Shown in pieces: positions 60,004 through 64,000 of a stretch of 64,000 nt of DNA. Positions within the stretch are counted from its first letter, which is position 1, and each line of letters begins with the position of its first letter. The DNA is from Methylophaga sp. (GTDB taxonomy: Bacteria > Pseudomonadota > Gammaproteobacteria > Nitrosococcales > Methylophagaceae). Position numbers and translations under genes: made by a program. The notes below the pieces were generated by a model. It was not told the DNA's origin and did no database searches. It worked only from the letters and a program-made list of their open reading frames with translations. The stretch is from assembly GCA_011053005.1 (NCBI GenBank), contig DRHW01000002.1, positions 1 through 64,000 of the forward strand, written 5' to 3'.

Positions 60004-62448
60004 ATGGCAATCGATCCAATTTGTGGCATGAACGTCGATACCGACACGACGCCCCATAAAACAATCTATAAACAACAACCTTATTATTTTTGCTGTGCAG
60101 GTTGTTTAAGCAAATTTGAAGCTTCGCCAGAGCAATACATTCCTAAAGATGAACCGGCAAGTAGTTGCTGCGGCGGACATAACCACGCTGAGATCAAACC
60201 TGGCATCATGCCGCAAAAAGCCGGCGCTCAGAGTGACTATACTTGTCCAATGTGTCCGGAAATTCACCAACATAAACCCGGTGCCTGTCCTAAATGTGGG
60301 ATGGCTTTAGAAGCCAGTTCGCCAGCCGCAACATCCACCCAATACACGTGCCCGATGCACCCAGAAGTGATGCAAGATCATCCTGGCAGTTGTCCTAAAT
60401 GCGGCATGGCGTTAGAAGCGACCACCGTTGCAGCTCAGGAAGATACTAGCGAATTAGATGATATGTCTCGCCGCTTTTGGGTCAGTTGCCTGTTTGCAAT
60501 ACCACTTTTTATATTAGCGATGGTCGCTGATATGGCACCACAATGGTTGCCTGAGTCTTTAGTTATGTCACAAATTCAATGGATTGAAGCCGCACTTGCT
60601 GCGCCCGTTGTGATTTGGGGCGGCTGGCCATTTTTTGGTCGTGCAGTACGGTCACTTATCAGCCGCCATCTCAATATGTTTACCTTAATCGGCTTAGGGG
60701 TTTCCGTTGCTTGGCTATACAGCCTAATTGCATTGATTTTTCCCGAGTTATTCCCTGTTATTATGCAAAATGCGGATGGTACGGTGCCGGTGTATTTTGA
60801 AGCGGCAGCGATGATTACCGTGTTGGTATTACTTGGCCAAGTGATGGAATTACGCGCCCGAAGCCAAACCAATGCTGCGATCAAATTACTGTTAGGTTTA
60901 GCGCCCAATACGGCGAGAATTGTTCGTGATAATGGCGATGAAGAAGACATTGCCCTGTCTGATGTGCAAGTCGGCGATAAATTGAGAATACGCCCCGGCG
61001 ATAAAGTACCGGTTGATGGCATCGTCATGTCAGGCAACAGTCATGTTGATGAATCAATGGTCACAGGCGAATCTATTCCTGTAAGCAAAACAACTAAAGA
61101 CTCACTCATTGGCGCAACGGTCAATGGTACGGGCAGCCTGATCATGCAAGCTGAAAAAATCGGCAGCGAAACTTTACTCGCTCAAATTGTAAACATGGTC
61201 AGCGAAGCGCAACGATCACGTGCACCGATTCAAAAACTAGCCGATACCGTCGCGGGATACTTTGTACCAACTGTCATTCTTGCGGCCATTGTCACCTTTG
61301 TTATCTGGAATATCTGGGGGCCAGAACCCAAAATGGCGCATGCCATTATCAATGCGGTTGCAGTACTCATTATTGCCTGCCCTTGCGCTTTAGGCTTGGC
61401 GACACCGATGTCGATTATGGTTGGTACAGGTCGCGGCGCACTAAATGGTGTGTTGATTAAAAATGCCGAAGCATTAGAAGTATTAGAGAAAGTAAATACG
61501 CTAGTGATTGATAAAACAGGCACCTTGACCGAAGGGAAACCCAAACTTGTCAGCGTGATTGACTATGCCAGTTTTTCCGAAAAATATGTCTTACAACTGG
61601 CCGCCAGCTTAGAACGTGCCAGTGAACATCCGCTTGCCGAGGCGATTGTAAAAGGCGCTTTAGCTCGTGATATCACCTTATTAGAGACCACTGAATTCAC
61701 TTCTATCACCGGCAAAGGTGTCAGCGGAAAAGTTGATAACCATGATATTGCTCTAGGAAATATCGACTTACTTGAAAGTATGGATATTGATGCCAGCGAA
61801 CTCACGGATAAAGTCGATGCCTTAAGAAATGAAGGCCAAACTGTGATGTTCATTAGTATTGATGGCCAAGCAGCCGGATTAATTGGGGTTGCCGATCCCG
61901 TTAAAGATTCAACAGCTGAAGCGATTAAAACCTTACATAATGAAGGCATTAATATAGTTATGCTGACTGGCGATAGTCATGCAACGGCAATGGCCGTTGC
62001 TGACAAGCTCGGTATCAACAGCGTACATGCGGGTGTACTACCCGAACAAAAAGCGGCGATCATCAAACAACTTCAAGCCGAAGGTAAAGTTGTTGCCATG
62101 GCGGGTGACGGTATTAACGATGCGCCAGCACTCGCACAAGCTGATGTCGGTATTGCCATGGGAACAGGCACCGATGTGGCGATAGAAAGTGCCAGCGTTA
62201 CTTTAGTTAAAGGTGATTTACGCGGCATTTTAAAAGCCATACGGTTAAGTCGAGCGACGATGAGAAATATTCGTCAAAATCTATTTTTTGCCTTTATTTA
62301 CAATGCACTGGGTGTGCCGATTGCCGCGGGTGTTTTATACCCAGTATTTGGACTTTTGCTGTCGCCGATGATTGCTGCTGCTGCGATGAGCCTAAGTTCA
62401 GTATCCGTCATTAGTAATGCTTTAAGACTTAAACGGGCAAAATTATGA
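60004..62448 (+). CDS. copA: Copper-type P1B ATPase with YHS and heavy-metal-binding domains
   Basis: An 814-residue inner-membrane pump that exports Cu+ (or Ag+) using ATP. The N-terminus has a YHS domain ([20 protein letters not shown] with YYFCCAGC), a CCGGHNH metal-binding linker and two heavy-metal-binding repeats (YTCPM-PE, CPKCGM). Then follow two helices, the actuator TGES loop, the membrane motif CPC ([13 protein letters not shown]), DKTGT and [20 protein letters not shown]. The first repeat has CPMCPE where the second has CPMHPE. The stop overlaps the next gene by 4 nt. A CueR site was not seen upstream; the 178-nt gap holds only a short remnant. Confidence 0.93.
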   Translation: MAIDPICGMNVDTDTTPHKTIYKQQPYYFCCAGCLSKFEASPEQYIPKDEPASSCCGGHNHAEIKPGIMPQKAGAQSDYTCPMCPEIHQHKPGACPKCGMALEASSPAATSTQYTCPMHPEVMQDHPGSCPKCGMALEATTVAAQEDTSELDDMSRRFWVSCLFAIPLFILAMVADMAPQWLPESLVMSQIQWIEAALAAPVVIWGGWPFFGRAVRSLISRHLNMFTLIGLGVSVAWLYSLIALIFPELFPVIMQNADGTVPVYFEAAAMITVLVLLGQVMELRARSQTNAAIKLLLGLAPNTARIVRDNGDEEDIALSDVQVGDKLRIRPGDKVPVDGIVMSGNSHVDESMVTGESIPVSKTTKDSLIGATVNGTGSLIMQAEKIGSETLLAQIVNMVSEAQRSRAPIQKLADTVAGYFVPTVILAAIVTFVIWNIWGPEPKMAHAIINAVAVLIIACPCALGLATPMSIMVGTGRGALNGVLIKNAEALEVLEKVNTLVIDKTGTLTEGKPKLVSVIDYASFSEKYVLQLAASLERASEHPLAEAIVKGALARDITLLETTEFTSITGKGVSGKVDNHDIALGNIDLLESMDIDASELTDKVDALRNEGQTVMFISIDGQAAGLIGVADPVKDSTAEAIKTLHNEGINIVMLTGDSHATAMAVADKLGINSVHAGVLPEQKAAIIKQLQAEGKVVAMAGDGINDAPALAQADVGIAMGTGTDVAIESASVTLVKGDLRGILKAIRLSRATMRNIRQNLFFAFIYNALGVPIAAGVLYPVFGLLLSPMIAAAAMSLSSVSVISNALRLKRAKL

Positions 62449-63476
62449 AAAAATATTATTTAGTCATCATTGTCGTTATTAGTCAGCTGATAGCAATTCC
62501 TGCTTATGCAACTTCGCAAATTTCAGCATTAGCCACTCAAAGTACTGACTCAACGCTTTCTTACAATAAAGAGCTCGATGGTTTTGACTATCCATTTAAA
62601 GTGGAGACTTATTCATTTACCTCACAAAACCAGACCTTAAACATGCGTTATATGGATGTGGGGGATAAAACAGCCACGCGTATCATTGTCTTATTACACG
62701 GCAAAAATTTTGCGGGTTTTTATTGGGAAAAAACGGCTAGATTGTTAATGGAACAAGGTTATCGCGTCATTATTCCCGATCAAATCGGCTTTGGTAAAAG
62801 CACCAAGCCAGAGCACTATCAATATAGCTTCGTCCAATTAGCGTTAAATACTCAATCTTTATTAAACGCCTTGAATATTAAGCACTATACGGTGGTCGGT
62901 CATTCAATGGGTGGCATGTTAGCCACCACGATGGCGCTTGATTATGCTCAGTTTATTGAAAAACTAATCTTGATTAACCCTATTGGTTTAGAACCGTATT
63001 TGGATTATGTCGAGATAAAAGATCCGGAATTTTTTTATCACAATGAATTGAGTAACACGCCCGATAAAATACGTGCTTACCAAAAGAAAAATTATTACGC
63101 AGGCCAATGGACGCAAGCATACGAACATTTGATTACGCCACATATTGGCTGGTTAAATGGTCCTGATAAAAAAGTTGTAGCGTGGAATAATGCCCTAACT
63201 TATATGCCTATTTTTGCTGAAGATATTACGACTAAGTTTTCAAAAATCTCCGTCCCAACATCATTAATAATTGGCACAAGAGATCGCACAGGTCCTGGCC
63301 GTGGATGGAAAAAACCGGGGGTCGAATATTTGCTAGGTCAATATCAATATTTAGGTCAAAAAGCTGCCGATTTAATTCCTAATGCTCATTTGTACGAAAT
63401 GGCAGGTTTAGGGCATCTGCCACAAATAGAAGATTTTGAACGCTTTAAACCGATATTCATTCAAGCATTGAAATAA
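62445..63476 (+). CDS. Secreted alpha/beta hydrolase
   Basis: A 343-residue periplasmic or secreted hydrolase coupled to the copper ATPase by a 4-nt ATGA overlap. A signal peptide ([22 protein letters not shown]) is followed by the fold's oxyanion strand [10 protein letters not shown], the nucleophile elbow VVGHSMGGM, the acid GTRDRTG and the histidine GLGHLPQIE. It resembles epoxide-hydrolase-like lipases and esterases. The substrate is unknown. A role linked to copper is suggested only by the gene order. Several tyrosines and lysines fill the lid ([21 protein letters not shown]), which is not unusual. Confidence 0.88.
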   Translation: MKKYYLVIIVVISQLIAIPAYATSQISALATQSTDSTLSYNKELDGFDYPFKVETYSFTSQNQTLNMRYMDVGDKTATRIIVLLHGKNFAGFYWEKTARLLMEQGYRVIIPDQIGFGKSTKPEHYQYSFVQLALNTQSLLNALNIKHYTVVGHSMGGMLATTMALDYAQFIEKLILINPIGLEPYLDYVEIKDPEFFYHNELSNTPDKIRAYQKKNYYAGQWTQAYEHLITPHIGWLNGPDKKVVAWNNALTYMPIFAEDITTKFSKISVPTSLIIGTRDRTGPGRGWKKPGVEYLLGQYQYLGQKAADLIPNAHLYEMAGLGHLPQIEDFERFKPIFIQALK

Positions 63477-63517
63477 AATAAACAGCCACACTAAGCGATG
63501 AAAAATGAGGAACATCG

Positions 63518-63766
63518 ATGACAAATGAATCAGATACCCGCGACAAACTGGCTTTGGAACGCACACATTTAGCCAACGAACGGACTTTTCTTGCTTATGT
63601 TCGAACGGGACTATCGTTATTAGTGGCTGCGGCAGTATTATTTCAGTTTTTCTCATCACTCCACGCTTACATAGCAATTGCTTGGAGTTTGGCTGGCTTT
63701 GGTATCGCTTTTCTTATTATTGGATTCGTTCGGTTTAATACCGTTAGAAAGCGTCTTAATAGTTGA
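63518..63766 (+). CDS. DUF202 small membrane protein
   Basis: An 82-residue inner-membrane protein of the DUF202 (YidH-like) family, with the N-terminal signature LALERTHLANERTFLAYVRTGLSLL running into the first transmembrane helix and a second helix near the C-terminus. The function of the family is not established. It follows the hydrolase by 42 nt with GAGGAA before its ATG and is probably part of the same transcript, after the copper ATPase and before a dioxygenase-like gene. Confidence 0.88.
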   Translation: MTNESDTRDKLALERTHLANERTFLAYVRTGLSLLVAAAVLFQFFSSLHAYIAIAWSLAGFGIAFLIIGFVRFNTVRKRLNS

Positions 63767-63808
63767 CCTAATTACGAGAAATTAGTCGCACTCTCCAAGG
63801 GGGATTCA

Positions 63809-64000
63809 GTGATCAATCAGCAAAACAAACCGAATAAGCCTCGCGTATTATTTCTATCTCATGGTGGTGGCCCGATGCCACTGCTTGGCGATGAAGGGCA
63901 TAAGGAGATGGTTGCTTGTTTGAAACAAATAACCACTCACATAACAAAGCCCTCTGCGATTATTATCATTAGCGCGCACTGGGAAGAAAGTATCGCCACG
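63809..64000 (+). CDS. LigB/DODA-type extradiol dioxygenase family protein, 5' part only
   Basis: The first 64 residues are visible (translated by hand from GTG at 63809, with AAGGGGG 5 nt upstream). They include LFLSHGGGPMPLLGD, the metal-binding histidine region of the family, and IIIISAHWEES, the second conserved block. Family members are Fe(II) or Zn dioxygenases acting on catechol-type or DOPA-like substrates, and one bacterial branch (YgiD) opens L-DOPA. The rest of the gene runs off the window, so no substrate call is possible. Confidence 0.82.
   Translation, partial: MINQQNKPNKPRVLFLSHGGGPMPLLGDEGHKEMVACLKQITTHITKPSAIIIISAHWEESIAT

Noticed and set aside
1-64000. tRNA, rRNA or CRISPR arrays
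   Set aside because: I looked for T-loop-like GGTTCGAATCC sequences, regular short repeats with spacers and rRNA-like conserved blocks and found none; the tandem AAGAATCA and palindrome copies are not CRISPR-like.

Overview
The window is a 64 kb chromosomal stretch from a low-GC (about 40% by eye) gammaproteobacterium. The signs are the gene set and its order: trmJ-cysE-iscR, recC/recB/recD, sbcD-sbcC, a type IV pilin with a PglL-type ligase, a PACE/LysR pair, and exosortase-associated genes. A di-heme b558-type succinate dehydrogenase anchor, an RNase J-like protein, VPLPA-CTERM sorting and a CbiZ suggest an aquatic lineage outside the Enterobacterales. I cannot assign a genus. No rRNA, tRNA or CRISPR array was seen.

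Layout. 0-10.3 kb: an sdhC-type gene cut by the window edge, a TPR-like protein, metG-DUF1415, pglL and pilA separated by a decayed REP-associated transposase (RAYT) element, then queA-trmJ-cysE and iscR-iscA on the minus strand with a near-perfect type 1 IscR operator. 10.4-22.6 kb: a GGDEF/EAL protein, sbcD-sbcC, an RNase J-like protein, a YjgR-type HerA-like ATPase and a RhlE-type helicase. 22.7-30.6 kb: FliB, a VPLPA-CTERM protein, an SDR, an outer-membrane protein remnant, a diguanylate cyclase with a membrane partner, and a FadL-family porin. 31-36.7 kb: an ABC ATPase, a TonB-dependent receptor and two ABC-2 permeases, flanked by a 56-bp direct repeat and preceded by a Zur/Fur-like palindrome. 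36.9-38.4 kb: a divergent PACE efflux gene and LysR regulator.

38.4-50.6 kb is the most unusual part. In the direction of transcription (minus strand) recC is followed by an inserted HEPN-like/zinc-ribbon gene, then recB and recD. Just past recD come two gene cassettes bounded by three attC-like sites, with no integrase in the window. These are followed by one intact and several broken RAYT elements and then a displaced second copy of the recD 3' end. A short palindromic repeat linked to the RAYTs punctuates the region.

50.8-64 kb: a small acidic-tailed protein, zntB, a PBP7-type endopeptidase, a small arginine-rich ORF, a VAO/PCMH-family flavoprotein with a cysteine cluster, an exosortase-associated acyltransferase, gamma-glutamyltransferase, tpm-cbiZ, a copper-type P-ATPase with a downstream secreted hydrolase, a DUF202 protein, and the start of a LigB/DODA-type dioxygenase.

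How the parts fit. Several genes concern DNA repair (recBCD, sbcCD), metals (IscR/IscA, ZntB, CopA, the TonB/ABC cassette), c-di-GMP signalling (two proteins) and surface structures (pilin with its ligase, CTERM-sorted protein with its acyltransferase). The strongest leads are the attC-like cassette cluster beside recD, the HEPN-like gene inside the recCBD operon, the TonB/ABC cassette, and an sbcD that seems to start on ATC.
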